Below are positions 36,468-44,822 of a stretch of DNA of 64,000 bases, piece by piece; positions within the stretch are counted from its first letter, which is position 1, and each line of letters opens with the position of its first letter. Source of the stretch: an uncultured Collinsella sp. Lineage in GTDB: Bacteria; Actinomycetota; Coriobacteriia; Coriobacteriales; Coriobacteriaceae. A model generated the notes under the pieces. That model saw only the letters and a program-made list of their open reading frames with translations, was not told the origin of the DNA and did no database searches. The stretch lies in assembly GCA_900759335.1 (NCBI GenBank), contig CAAEUX010000102.1, forward strand, positions 87,608-151,607, written 5' to 3'. Position numbers and translations under genes: made by a program.

Positions 36468-36683
36468 TAATCTACACAGAGATATTTCTCTTTTGGCGAT
36501 AGTGCCCACGCCACGGCCCTGGACGTAGATCCGATTTGCGTGCAGCAGAGGGGATTATGCCAGCTCGCAACAAGGTTTTCAAGCTCGTCCCACAAATATA
36601 TATAGGTTTATTGAGCGTTGGGCTCCGTTTACGGATTGCTCCGTATTTATGCTCGCAATTGAGCTCGAGGTTGGCTACACTAT
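36468..36683. other. Intergenic stretch between divergent rpmB and pyrR with no recognised gene
   Basis: No open frame here has a plausible ribosome-binding site or family signature. An AT-rich segment with ATATATATAG lies near 36596-36605. The right edge holds a TACACT hexamer (36675-36680) that may be the -10 of the pyr operon, with a weak TCGCAA 17 bp before it. Confidence 0.5.
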
Positions 36684-36689
36684 CCCTTG

Positions 36690-36835
36690 ACCATTAAAGG
36701 GGTACGAGATACCCACATGGAATTACATAGCTGCCATAGAGCAGCCCTTCCTGTGGGTGTCTGGTCCGCTTTGAGCGGTCGGGCATCTATTTTTTTGACT
36801 GTGTCAGCAGTCAAGACATGTGAGGAAGGAGATCG
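36690..36835 (+). promoter_or_regulatory. Candidate attenuator leader of the pyr operon
   Basis: The leader has a segment AGATACCC (36707-36714) that can pair with GGGTGTCT (36755-36762) or, less perfectly, with GGGCATCT (36781-36788), which directly precedes a seven-T run (36790-36796). A short CCGCT-TTG-AGCGG hairpin lies between. This suggests competing structures and a terminator before pyrR. I do not see a clear match to the Bacillus PyrR-binding loop, so control by PyrR is inferred from gene content. Confidence 0.4.
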
Positions 36836-37420
36836 ATGGGCACGACTTCCCCCAAGGCGGTCATCATGGACGAGACCGCCGTCAACCGAGCGATGACCCG
36901 CATCGCGCACGAGATTCTCGAGCGCAACGAGGGCTGTGAAGACCTCGCTCTGGTCGGCATCGTCACGCGCGGCGACCTTCTGGCAAAGAAGCTCGCCGAG
37001 GAGATTAAGGAGATCGAGGGCGTCGAAGTTCCGCTCGGCAGCCTCGACATCAGCTTCTACCGCGATGACTATGCGACCAATTTCGCTCCCGCGATCCACG
37101 CCACCAACATTCCCTTCAGCGTCGACGGCAAGCGCGTCGTGCTGGTGGACGACATCCTGTACACGGGCCGTACCATTCGCGCCGCTCTGGACGCCGTCAT
37201 GGATCTGGGCCGTCCGAGCCGCATTGAGCTGGCAGTTCTTGTTGACCGCGGTCACCGCGAGCTTCCCATCTCGCCGGACTTTGTCGGCAAGAACGTTCCC
37301 TCGTCGCACGAGGAGAACGTGCACCTATATATGAAGGAAGTCGACGGCCGTACCGCTGTCGAGATCAACGACGTCGCGCCGGGCTCCCATGTGGGTTCTG
37401 CGCCGCTGGGAGGTGAGTAG
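36836..37420 (+). CDS. pyrR: Bifunctional PyrR: pyr operon regulator / uracil phosphoribosyltransferase
   Basis: A 194-residue PRTase-fold protein. The PRPP-binding signature is RVVLVDDILYTGRTIRAALDA, preceded by the family blocks ALVGIVTRGDLLAKKLAEEI and LDISFYRDDY. PyrR binds UMP and acts on pyr mRNA leaders in other Gram-positives. The ATG follows AAGGAG. It is the first gene of pyrR-B-C-K-D-F, 4 bp before pyrB, so it probably controls its own operon through the leader upstream. Confidence 0.95.
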   Translation: MGTTSPKAVIMDETAVNRAMTRIAHEILERNEGCEDLALVGIVTRGDLLAKKLAEEIKEIEGVEVPLGSLDISFYRDDYATNFAPAIHATNIPFSVDGKRVVLVDDILYTGRTIRAALDAVMDLGRPSRIELAVLVDRGHRELPISPDFVGKNVPSSHEENVHLYMKEVDGRTAVEINDVAPGSHVGSAPLGGE

Positions 37421-37424
37421 TACC

Positions 37425-38369
37425 GTGGCGTTCAACCATAAGCACCTGATCGACATTACCGAGTACTCCGAAGAGGACATCAAGCTCATCCTCGAGACCG
37501 CCAAGGCGTTCTCCGAGGTCAACGAGCGTGCGATCAAGAAGGTCCCCACGCTCAAGGGCAAGACCATCGTCAACATGTTCAACGAGCCCTCGACGCGCAC
37601 CCGCAGCTCCTTCGAGCTCGCCGAGAAGCGTCTTTCGGCCGACAGCCTCAACTTTGGCGGCTCCTCGACCTCTACGGTCAAGGGCGAGAGCCTCGTCGAT
37701 ACCGTCGAGACCCTCAACGCTTACAAGATCGACTGCATCGTCGTGCGCGACAAGCACGCCGGCGCGCCCTATATCGTCACGCAGAATTCGCCCGCGAGCG
37801 TTATCTGCGCCGGCGACGGCAAGCACAACCACCCCACGCAGGCCCTGCTGGACCTGTACACCATTTGGCAGCACAAGGGTGACTTCCACGGTCTGAAGGT
37901 CGCCGTCGTCGGCGACATCTCCCACTCCCGCGTCTGCGGCTCGCTGATCCCCGCCCTTAAGATTATGGGCTGCGAGACCTATGCCGTCGCCCCCGGCACG
38001 CTGTTGCCTCCGGCACCCGAGGTCCTGGGCTGCGACCACGTGACGAGTGATCTCGATTCCGTCCTGCCCGAGCTGGACGTCGTCTACATGCTGCGCGTGC
38101 AGCAGGAGCGCCTCGAGGGCGCACCGTTCCCGACCATTCGTGAGTACCACAAGCTCTTCGGCCTGACCAAGGACCGCGAGAAGCTTATGAAGCCCGATGC
38201 GATCATCTGCCACCCGGGCCCCATCAACCGCGGCGTCGAGTTCGACTCCTATATGGCCGACCACCCGCAACGCTCCGTCATCCTGGAGCAGGTCTACGCC
38301 GGCATCTGCGTGCGTATGGCTATCCTGTATCTGCTGCTTGGAGGTGCCGATAATGGCCTTGCTTCTTAA
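37425..38369 (+). CDS. pyrB: Aspartate carbamoyltransferase, catalytic subunit
   Basis: ATCase joins carbamoyl phosphate to aspartate. The 314-residue catalytic chain has the carbamoyl-phosphate motif NEPSTRTRSSFELA, the mobile Lys loop TVKGESLVDT, HNHPTQALLDLYT and HPGPINRGVE. The GTG at 37425 is preceded by GGGAGGTGAG; the frame is open further upstream into pyrR but without homology. There is no pyrI regulatory chain, as in other Gram-positives. It overlaps pyrC by 17 bp. Confidence 0.96.
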   Translation: MAFNHKHLIDITEYSEEDIKLILETAKAFSEVNERAIKKVPTLKGKTIVNMFNEPSTRTRSSFELAEKRLSADSLNFGGSSTSTVKGESLVDTVETLNAYKIDCIVVRDKHAGAPYIVTQNSPASVICAGDGKHNHPTQALLDLYTIWQHKGDFHGLKVAVVGDISHSRVCGSLIPALKIMGCETYAVAPGTLLPPAPEVLGCDHVTSDLDSVLPELDVVYMLRVQQERLEGAPFPTIREYHKLFGLTKDREKLMKPDAIICHPGPINRGVEFDSYMADHPQRSVILEQVYAGICVRMAILYLLLGGADNGLAS

Positions 38370-39642
38370 GAATGCCCACGTTGTCGATCCGTCTGTCGAG
38401 CTTGACGGTGTCGTCGACGTCCTGATCGACGGTGACAAGATCGCCGAGGTCGGCGAGAACCTCGCCGCCGAGGGAGCCGAGGTCCGCGACCTTTCCGGCA
38501 AGTATCTCGTCCCCGGCCTGGTGGATATACACGTGCATCTGCGCGAGCCCGGCTACGAGGTCAAAGAGGACATCGAGAGCGGCACCCGCGCTGCTGCCAA
38601 GGGCGGCTTCACCGGCGTGTGCGCCATGCCCAACACCGATCCCGTCACCGATAACGGCACCGTCGTGGAGTTCGTTAAGTCCCGCGCTGCCGAGGTCGGT
38701 CACTGCCGCGTCTATCCGTCGGGCGCCATGACCCGCGGTCTTAAGGGCGAGGCCATGTCCGAGATGGGCGATATGGTCGCCCACGGCGCCGTCGCCTTCA
38801 CCGACGACGGTCGTGGCGTGCAGGGCGCGGGCATGCTCCGTCGCTGCATGGACTACGGCAAGATGTTCGGCAAGGTCTTTATGAGCCACTGCCAGGACGA
38901 GGATCTGGTCGGCCATGGCCAGATCAACGAGGGCAAGGTCTCGACCCGTCTGGCCCTCGAGGGCTGGCCGGCCGCCGGCGAGGAGCTTCAGATCGCCCGC
39001 GACATCGAGATCGCCAAGCTGACCGGTGCCAAGCTGCACATCCAGCACATCTCCACCGCTCACGGCCTGGAGCTCGTGCGTGCCGGTAAGGCCGCCGGTG
39101 TTCAGGTGACCTGCGAGGCCACCCCGCACCACATGTTCCTGACCGAGAACGACTTGGACGAGACCTACAACACCTCGCTCAAGGTCAATCCGCCGCTGCG
39201 CACCGACGAGGACGCCGAGGCCATCCGTCAGGGCGTCATCGACGGTACCGTCGACGTTATCGTCACCGATCACGCTCCCCACACCCCGTGGGAGAAGGCC
39301 CGCGAGTTCGAGCTTGCGCCCTTTGGCATGATCGGCCTCGAGACCTCGCTGTCGCTTGTGCTTACCGAGCTGGTCAACACGGGCAAGATGAGCATGGCTC
39401 GCATGGTCGAGCTCATGGCCATCAAACCGCGTGAGATCCTGGGCCTCGACCAGGTTCAGGTCAAGGCGGGCTCCGTTGCCGACCTGACCGTGTTCGATCC
39501 CGCTGCCACCTGGACGGTCGGCGAGGACGGTTACGAGTCGCGCGCCGAGAACTCCGGTTTTGCCGGCCGTACGCTCACCGGTCGAGCCACCGATGTGTTT
39601 GTCGGCGGTAAACAGACGCTTGCCGACGGCTGCATCTGCTAG
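38353..39642 (+). CDS. pyrC: Dihydroorotase
   Basis: A class I dihydroorotase of 429 residues catalysing cyclisation of carbamoyl aspartate. The metal-binding HVHLREPG (residues about 58-65), the SHCQD and HIQHIST segments, and DHAPHTPWEK follow the amidohydrolase pattern. The ATG lies inside the end of pyrB with GGAGGTG upstream, so translation is coupled. It is followed by a hairpin terminator before pyrK. Confidence 0.96.
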   Translation: MALLLKNAHVVDPSVELDGVVDVLIDGDKIAEVGENLAAEGAEVRDLSGKYLVPGLVDIHVHLREPGYEVKEDIESGTRAAAKGGFTGVCAMPNTDPVTDNGTVVEFVKSRAAEVGHCRVYPSGAMTRGLKGEAMSEMGDMVAHGAVAFTDDGRGVQGAGMLRRCMDYGKMFGKVFMSHCQDEDLVGHGQINEGKVSTRLALEGWPAAGEELQIARDIEIAKLTGAKLHIQHISTAHGLELVRAGKAAGVQVTCEATPHHMFLTENDLDETYNTSLKVNPPLRTDEDAEAIRQGVIDGTVDVIVTDHAPHTPWEKAREFELAPFGMIGLETSLSLVLTELVNTGKMSMARMVELMAIKPREILGLDQVQVKAGSVADLTVFDPAATWTVGEDGYESRAENSGFAGRTLTGRATDVFVGGKQTLADGCIC

Positions 39643-39662
39643 CATAGCCTTATCGCTTTTGT

Positions 39663-39700
39663 GCGCGGCGCCCTTGCGGTGCCGCGCTTTCTGTTCGTTT
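39663..39700 (+). terminator. Terminator-like hairpin inside the pyr operon, between pyrC and pyrK
   Basis: A 10-bp stem (GCGCGGCGCC with GGTGCCGCGC, one G-U pair), loop CTTGC, then TTTCTGTTCGTTT. The T-run is interrupted, so partial termination is likely and would lower pyrK-D-F relative to pyrR-B-C unless a promoter lies after it. Confidence 0.6.
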
Positions 39701-39734
39701 GGACCATGCAACCGCATGGGGGATTGGAGCGTCT

Positions 39735-40526
39735 ATGCCCACACCTTCCACTGCACGCATGCACGACTTCGAGGTCGTCTCGAACCGGGAGATCGCCGAC
39801 GGCATCTTCTCGCTCGTCATCTCGGCCCCCAAGCTTGCAAGTGCGCTCAAGCCCGGTCAGTTTGTGAACATCGCCGTGCCCGGTGATGCGTCCTCGCTGC
39901 TTCGCGTGCCCCTGAGCTACTACCGCGCCGACGCCGAGGCCGGCACCGTCGAGTTGTGGTACGCCGTCGTGGGCGACGATACCCGTCGTTTGTCCCAGAT
40001 GGGACCTGGCTCCACCTCTAACCTGCTGGGCCCCGGTGGCCGCGGCTGGATGGTACCCGAGGGCACCAGGAAGGCCCTGCTTGTCGCCGGTGGCATCGGC
40101 GTTCCGCCTGTCCTCTGCCTGGCCGGTAAGCTTGCCGAGCAGGGTGTGGCCGTCGACGTTTGCTTGGGCTTTGGCACCGCGTCCAAGGCCGTGGGCATCG
40201 ATGAGTTCCGCGCGCTGGGCGCTACGGTTAACGTGTGCACCGACGACGGTACGCTCGGCACGCACGGTTTTTGCACCGATCCGGCAGCCGATCTACTCGG
40301 CGAGGGCGGCTACGACTACGTGGCCAGCTGCGGTCCCGCCGTCATGATGAAGAAAGTCGCCGCCGCTGCCGCCGAGGCCGGTGCGTACTGCGAGGTGTCG
40401 CTCGAGCGCATGATGAGCTGCGGCTTTGGCGCCTGCAACACCTGCAACGTCGAGACGGTCGACGGTATGAAGGGCGCCTGCATGTGCGGCCCCGTGTTCG
40501 ATGCTTCCAAGGTGGTGGTCTTCTAG
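39735..40526 (+). CDS. pyrK: Dihydroorotate dehydrogenase B, electron-transfer subunit
   Basis: PyrK carries FAD and a [2Fe-2S] cluster and passes electrons from dihydroorotate to NAD+. It has 263 residues. The FAD-binding RxYS-like region is LRVPLSYYRAD, the NAD-binding motif is LLVAGGIGVPPVLCLAGKL, and the cluster cysteines are in MMSCGFGACNTCNV and CMCGPVF. The ATG at 39735 has GGAG 5 bp upstream; a TTG at 39699 in frame is less supported. The stop overlaps the pyrD start. Confidence 0.94.
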   Translation: MPTPSTARMHDFEVVSNREIADGIFSLVISAPKLASALKPGQFVNIAVPGDASSLLRVPLSYYRADAEAGTVELWYAVVGDDTRRLSQMGPGSTSNLLGPGGRGWMVPEGTRKALLVAGGIGVPPVLCLAGKLAEQGVAVDVCLGFGTASKAVGIDEFRALGATVNVCTDDGTLGTHGFCTDPAADLLGEGGYDYVASCGPAVMMKKVAAAAAEAGAYCEVSLERMMSCGFGACNTCNVETVDGMKGACMCGPVFDASKVVVF

Positions 40527-41449
40527 TGGGTACCGTGAACATGGCCGTCGATTTCGGCGGCGTCAAGATGCAGAACCCCATCAACACCGCAGCCGGCACC
40601 TTCGGCTACGGTTGGCAGTTCCAGAATTTCTTCGATGTTTCCCAGCTGGGCGCCATCACCACCAAGGGCTGTGCCGCTGAGCCCTGGCCGGGCAACCCTG
40701 CGCCCCGCATGGCCGAGATTCCCGGCGGTATGATCAACTCCGTGGGCCTGCAGAACCCCGGTGTCGCCGCCTTTGCCCGCGAGTCCGGCCCGTGGCTCGA
40801 GCAGCTGTCCAAGGACGGTTGCCAGGTCATTTGCCAGGTTGCCGGCCACTCCGTCGAGGAATTTGTCCACGCGCTCGAGATGTATGTCGAGCTGTGCCCC
40901 TGGGCTGCCGGCTACGAGATCAATGTGAGCTGCCCCAACATCGCCGCCGGCGGTGCTGCTATGGGCTCCTCGCCCGAGGGCGCCTCTGCCGTTATGGCTG
41001 CCTGCCGTAAGGTGACCGACAAGCCGCTGTTCGTAAAGATGGCTCCGGTTAACGTCGCCGAGATTGCCAAGGCGCTCGAGGCCGCGGGAGCCGACGGCCT
41101 TTCGGTCATTAACTCCATCCAGGGCATGGCCATCGACGTCCATACCCGCAAGTCTCGCGTGGCCAAGCCCAAGGGCGGCCTCTCGGGCCCGCTGTGCCAC
41201 CACATCGCCGTGCGCATGGTCTGGGAGGTCGCCCAGGCCGTCGATATCCCCATCAACGGTGTCGGCGGCGTCATGACGGGCGAGGATGCGGCCGAGTTTA
41301 TCCTGGCTGGCGCTACCTGCGTGTCGGTCGGCATGGCCAACTTCGTCGATCCGTGTGCTTCGCTCAAGATCGCGCACGAGCTCGAGGCCTGGGCGGAGTC
41401 TCAGGGCGTGAAGGACATCAACGAGCTGGTAGGTGCTTTCGAATGCTAG
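40526..41449 (+). CDS. pyrD: Dihydroorotate dehydrogenase B (NAD+), catalytic subunit
   Basis: The class 1B FMN enzyme that partners PyrK. The core has NPINTAAGTFGYG, the active-site region GYEINVSCPNI with Cys, KPLFVKMAPV, and the FMN-phosphate site GVGGVMTGEDAAEFILAGA. It is about 307 residues. Three starts are possible: GTG 40526 (overlapping the pyrK TAG), GTG 40535 and ATG 40541. The second matches the usual N-terminus, but I keep the first because AAGGTGGT lies upstream. Its stop overlaps pyrF. Confidence 0.95.
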   Translation: MGTVNMAVDFGGVKMQNPINTAAGTFGYGWQFQNFFDVSQLGAITTKGCAAEPWPGNPAPRMAEIPGGMINSVGLQNPGVAAFARESGPWLEQLSKDGCQVICQVAGHSVEEFVHALEMYVELCPWAAGYEINVSCPNIAAGGAAMGSSPEGASAVMAACRKVTDKPLFVKMAPVNVAEIAKALEAAGADGLSVINSIQGMAIDVHTRKSRVAKPKGGLSGPLCHHIAVRMVWEVAQAVDIPINGVGGVMTGEDAAEFILAGATCVSVGMANFVDPCASLKIAHELEAWAESQGVKDINELVGAFEC

Positions 41450-42159
41450 AGACCGATGCCCGCGACCGCGTTATCGTCGCCCTCGACTGCGACCGTGAAC
41501 GTGCGCTCGAGCTCGCCCACGAGCTTTCGGGCCATGCCGCATGGCTTAAGGTGGGTATGACGCTCTATTACGCCGAGGGCCCCGAGATCGTCAAGACGTT
41601 CAAGGACCTGGGCTTTAAGGTCTTCCTTGACCTTAAGTTCCATGATATTCCGCATCAGGTTCGCGGTGCCGCCCGTTCGGCCTCGCTTGCCGGTGCCGAC
41701 CTGCTCTCGGTTCACGGCTTGGGTTCGGGCGCCATGCTCGCTGCCTGCCGCGAGGGTGCCGAGGAGGCGCGCGAGGACCGCGCCAAGCTCGTCGCCATCA
41801 CCGTTCTCACGAGCATGAATCAGGATGCCTTGAGCGAGATTGGCGTCGAGTCGCCCGTGGCCGAGGAGGCCGCCCGCCTGGCAAAGCTCGCTCAGGCCAA
41901 CGGCATCGATGGCATCGTGTGCTCGCCGATGGAGGCTCACGACATGCGTGAGCTGCTGGGTCCTGATGCCCTGATCGTGACTCCGGGTGTGCGTCCGGTG
42001 GGTGCCGCCTTAGGCGACCAGTCCCGCGTTGCGACGCCTTCCCAGGCTATCGAGCGCGGCGCAAGCCACATTGTGGTGGGCCGTCCCATCACCGGCGCCG
42101 ACGATCCGGTTGCCGCCTTTGACGCCATCGTCGCCGAGCTGGTCGAAAACGTCGCGTAA
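41443..42159 (+). CDS. pyrF: Orotidine 5'-phosphate decarboxylase
   Basis: Last step of UMP synthesis. It has 238 residues, with the catalytic Asp-Lys-x-x-Asp array in VFLDLKFHDIPHQV and phosphate-binding ends VTPGVRP and HIVVGRPITGADDP. This is the group 1 enzyme typical of Firmicutes and Coriobacteriia, unlike the mycobacterial type. The ATG at 41443 overlaps the pyrD stop and follows AGGTG. It is the last pyrimidine gene, with mihF 239 bp downstream. Confidence 0.95.
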   Translation: MLETDARDRVIVALDCDRERALELAHELSGHAAWLKVGMTLYYAEGPEIVKTFKDLGFKVFLDLKFHDIPHQVRGAARSASLAGADLLSVHGLGSGAMLAACREGAEEAREDRAKLVAITVLTSMNQDALSEIGVESPVAEEAARLAKLAQANGIDGIVCSPMEAHDMRELLGPDALIVTPGVRPVGAALGDQSRVATPSQAIERGASHIVVGRPITGADDPVAAFDAIVAELVENVA

Positions 42160-42204
42160 AAGATTCCCCTAAGTCACCACTTTTGGGTCTCATTAGCACA
42201 AAAT

Positions 42205-42262
42205 AGCCCCTGTGCCTGCGTAAACTTTCCCATCCTTTGTGTGGAATCGCAGGTCAGGGGCT
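42205..42262 (+). other. Hairpin in the pyrF-mihF gap
   Basis: AGCCCCTG (42205-42212) and CCTGCG (42215-42220) pair with CGCAGG (42248-42253) and CAGGGGCT (42255-42262), giving 14 base pairs with a small internal bulge and a 27-nt loop. No T-run follows. It may end or stabilise the pyr transcript. Confidence 0.45.
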
Positions 42263-42281
42263 TAACTTTGGGCGCAGTATA

Positions 42282-42310
42282 TTGCACTTTTTGCGGGTAT
42301 CGTCTAACCT
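42282..42310 (+). promoter_or_regulatory. Promoter candidate for mihF-gmk-rpoZ-thiI
   Basis: TTGCAC (42282-42287), a 17-bp spacer and TAACCT (42305-42310). It would give a leader of about 80 nt containing the hairpin at 42322-42360. Confidence 0.4.
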
Positions 42311-42321
42311 ATGGAGCCGCG

Positions 42322-42360
42322 ATTGGGCATTTTGTACGTTCTACGTGCTAAAATGCCAAT
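42322..42360 (+). promoter_or_regulatory. Hairpin in the mihF leader
   Basis: ATTGG-GCATTTT and AAAATGC-CAAT pair over 11 bp with one bulged G, and inner ACGT/ACGT pairing closes around TCT. It lies between the proposed promoter and the mihF ribosome-binding site (GGAGG at 42389-42393). It could be an operator for a dimer, perhaps mIHF itself, or a leader-RNA structure. Confidence 0.4.
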
Positions 42361-42398
42361 TATTGAATCAGATATAACCCAACTATTTGGAGGTACGA

Positions 42399-42707
42399 AT
42401 GGCACTCCCTCAGCTTACCGATGAGCAGCGTAAGCAGGCTCTTGAGAAGGCTGCTGCCGCACGTCACGCCCGCGCTGAGCTTCGCGAGCAGATCAAGAAG
42501 GGCGAGAAGTCCCTCGAGTCCGTGCTCAACTCCGATGACCCCATCGCTTCCCGCATGAAGGTTTCCACCCTCATCGAGTCTCTTCCTGGTTATGGCAAGG
42601 CCAAGGCCGCCAAGATCATGGAGGAGCTCGGTATCTCCGCTACCCGTCGCGTCCAGGGCCTCGGCGTCCGTCAGCGCGAGCAGCTCCTCGAGCAGCTGAC
42701 CAAATAA
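42399..42707 (+). CDS. mihF: Integration host factor, actinobacterial type (mIHF)
   Basis: A 102-residue nucleoid protein of the actinobacterial IHF family, unrelated to the HU/IHF of Proteobacteria. It has the family pattern MALPQLTDEQRKQALEKAAAARHARAELR, then the helix-two-turn-helix core STLIESLPGYGKAKAAKIMEELGISATRRVQGLG (each read as separate blocks). It bends DNA and supports recombination and global regulation in mycobacteria and Streptomyces. The order pyrF-mihF-gmk-rpoZ matches mycobacteria and is a strong lineage marker. The ATG at 42399 follows GGAGG. Confidence 0.93.
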   Translation: MALPQLTDEQRKQALEKAAAARHARAELREQIKKGEKSLESVLNSDDPIASRMKVSTLIESLPGYGKAKAAKIMEELGISATRRVQGLGVRQREQLLEQLTK

Positions 42708-43277
42708 GTGAGCGCTCAGGATTCCAAGCTCTTTGTGATTTCTGGACCGTCAGGCGCAGGCAAGGGTACGCTCGTCACTCGTGTGCGCGAGCGCCGCTCG
42801 AACCTGGGCCTGACGGTTTCGGCTACCACGCGAGCACCACGCAAAGGTGAGGTCGACGGCGTCAACTACTTTTTTCTGACGCGCGAGGAGTTCGACCGCC
42901 GCGTGGCAAACGGTGAGTTTGTTGAGTGGGCCGAGGTCCACGGTAACTGCTACGGCACGTTGGTGAGCGAGGTCACATCCAAGCTCGCCTCTGGCGCATC
43001 TCTGATTTTGGAGATCGATGTCCAGGGCGCCCTGCAGGTGAAGGAGCGTTTCCCCGAGGCCGTGCTGATCTTTATCAAGCCGCCTTCGCTTGAGGTGCTC
43101 CGCGAGCGTCTAGTCGGTCGCGGTACCGAGACGCCCGAGACGATTGAGCTGCGTATGGCAAACGCCGCCGATGAGCTTGCCCTTGCCGACCGCTACGACG
43201 ACGTCGTGGTTAATGACGATCTCGACCGCGCGACCGATGAGCTCGTTCGCGTTCTCGATATGCATGAAAGGATCTGA
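42708..43277 (+). CDS. gmk: Guanylate kinase
   Basis: GMP + ATP to GDP + ADP. It has 189 residues with P-loop VISGPSGAGKGTLV, GMP-binding SATTRAPRKGEVDGVNYFF, and lid-region RLVGRGTETPETIELRM. The GTG start directly follows the mihF stop (TAAGTG), so the pair is co-translated. Five bp separate it from rpoZ. Confidence 0.96.
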   Translation: MSAQDSKLFVISGPSGAGKGTLVTRVRERRSNLGLTVSATTRAPRKGEVDGVNYFFLTREEFDRRVANGEFVEWAEVHGNCYGTLVSEVTSKLASGASLILEIDVQGALQVKERFPEAVLIFIKPPSLEVLRERLVGRGTETPETIELRMANAADELALADRYDDVVVNDDLDRATDELVRVLDMHERI

Positions 43278-43282
43278 GGTCC

Positions 43283-43564
43283 GTGTCCGTTGTAAAGCCT
43301 TGCATTGACGATCTTCTGGAGAAGACCGATCACAACCGCTTCCTGCTTGCTTCGCTTGCCTCCAAGCGCGCCTGCGATATTAACAGCATGCTGCGTGGCC
43401 AGCACAACCGCGTGCTTGCCGTCCAGGATGTCGATGACATCACCATCGGGCTTTCCGGTGCCGATACCATTTCGATGGCTATGGACGAGATTGTCGACGG
43501 CGACATCTCTTACGACGAGGCCCGTTACGAGAAGGCGCTCGGCCACAAGGTTGCTGAAGCCTAA
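43283..43564 (+). CDS. rpoZ: DNA-directed RNA polymerase omega subunit
   Basis: A 93-residue omega subunit that helps fold beta-prime. The conserved segment is LLEKTDHNRFLLASLASKRACDIN, followed by a C-terminal region matching the longer actinobacterial forms. The GTG start has GAAAGGATCTGAGG upstream. It lies between gmk and thiI, abutting thiI. The short length makes the identification lean partly on gene order. Confidence 0.92.
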   Translation: MSVVKPCIDDLLEKTDHNRFLLASLASKRACDINSMLRGQHNRVLAVQDVDDITIGLSGADTISMAMDEIVDGDISYDEARYEKALGHKVAEA

Positions 43565-44809
43565 ATGGCGGCTCGCGTCTGCCTGGTCCACTATCACGAG
43601 GTTGGACTGAAGGGTAAGAACCGCGCACATTTTGAGCATATCCTCATGGATAACATCAAGGCGGCCTTGGCCGCCTTTTCCGTGAATGCCGTGTCTCGAA
43701 TTTCCGGTTATATCCTCGTGACCTTTAACGAGCATCAGGCCGACGAGGCGGCGCGTGTCATTCGCACCGTTCCCGGCGTTGCTCGTGTGTCTTTGGCGTA
43801 TCACACCAATCGCGACCCTCAGGAGTACTGTGCCGCCGCCGTGAAGGCGCTGCGCGAGTTTGGTTCCTTCGATTCGTTTAAGGTGCACGCCAAGCGCTCC
43901 AATACCGATTATGAGCTCACCTCGATTGACATCAATCGTCAGGTGGGCGAGGTGCTGTGCGAGGCCTTCCCCGATAAAAAGGTTCAAATGCACGACCCCG
44001 ATGCGATGGTGCACGTACTGGTGGTCCAGGGTAGCGTTTATGTGTACGCGCGCTCCGAGCGCGGCGTGGGCGGTCTGCCGGTGGGTTCTGCCGGCAAGGT
44101 CGTGACGCTGCTGTCGTCGGGTATTGATTCTCCGGTGGCAACCTGGATGCTCGCGCGTCGCGGCGCGGTGTGCGTGCCGGTACATTTCTCGGGTCGTCCG
44201 CAGACGCCCGACACGAGCGAGTATTTGGTGCAGGACATCATTCGTGCGCTTGAGCCGGGTGTCCAGATCGGCCGCCTGTACGTGGTGCCGTTTGGCGACT
44301 GCCAGCGTGAGATTTCGGTCACCTGTCCCAGCAACCTGCGCGTGATCATGTATCGCCGCATCATGTATTCGGTTGCCGAGCGTATCGCGCATATCGAGGG
44401 CGCCAAGGCCATCGTGACCGGCGAGTCGCTCGGTCAGGTTGCCTCCCAGACGCTCGAGAATATCATGGCCGTCAACGAGGCCGTGAAGATTCCCGTGTTC
44501 CGTCCGCTCATCGGGTCCGACAAGCAGGAGATCATTGCGCGCGCTCAGGAGATCGGCACGTTCGATATTTCCACCGAGGCGGCGCCCGACTGCTGCACGC
44601 TGTTTATGCCGCGTCGTCCCGAGACGCACGCCAAACTCGATGCCGTGCACGAGGCCTGGGAGCTGTTCGACCACGAGGAGATGATCGAGCGTCTGCTTAA
44701 GCAGACCGAGTACATTGACTTCTCCAGCAACACGTATAAGGCCCCTAAGACCTTAAAACGCAAACATTCGGAGCTTGCTCCGCGTGAGATTTACCAAGAT
44801 CACGAGTAA
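43565..44809 (+). CDS. thiI: tRNA 4-thiouridine synthase / sulfur transferase ThiI
   Basis: ThiI adenylates U8 of tRNA and inserts sulfur, and also serves thiazole synthesis in some species. It has 414 residues: an N-terminal ferredoxin-like and THUMP domain (1 to about 165) and a PP-loop ATPase. The C-terminal rhodanese domain of the E. coli protein is absent, as in most Gram-positives. The PP-loop reads LLSSGIDSPVA, with Ser for the first Gly of the usual SGGxDS. The ATG directly follows the rpoZ stop, with a terminator downstream. Confidence 0.93.
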   Translation: MAARVCLVHYHEVGLKGKNRAHFEHILMDNIKAALAAFSVNAVSRISGYILVTFNEHQADEAARVIRTVPGVARVSLAYHTNRDPQEYCAAAVKALREFGSFDSFKVHAKRSNTDYELTSIDINRQVGEVLCEAFPDKKVQMHDPDAMVHVLVVQGSVYVYARSERGVGGLPVGSAGKVVTLLSSGIDSPVATWMLARRGAVCVPVHFSGRPQTPDTSEYLVQDIIRALEPGVQIGRLYVVPFGDCQREISVTCPSNLRVIMYRRIMYSVAERIAHIEGAKAIVTGESLGQVASQTLENIMAVNEAVKIPVFRPLIGSDKQEIIARAQEIGTFDISTEAAPDCCTLFMPRRPETHAKLDAVHEAWELFDHEEMIERLLKQTEYIDFSSNTYKAPKTLKRKHSELAPREIYQDHE

Positions 44810-44822
44810 ATTTGTGCATAGA

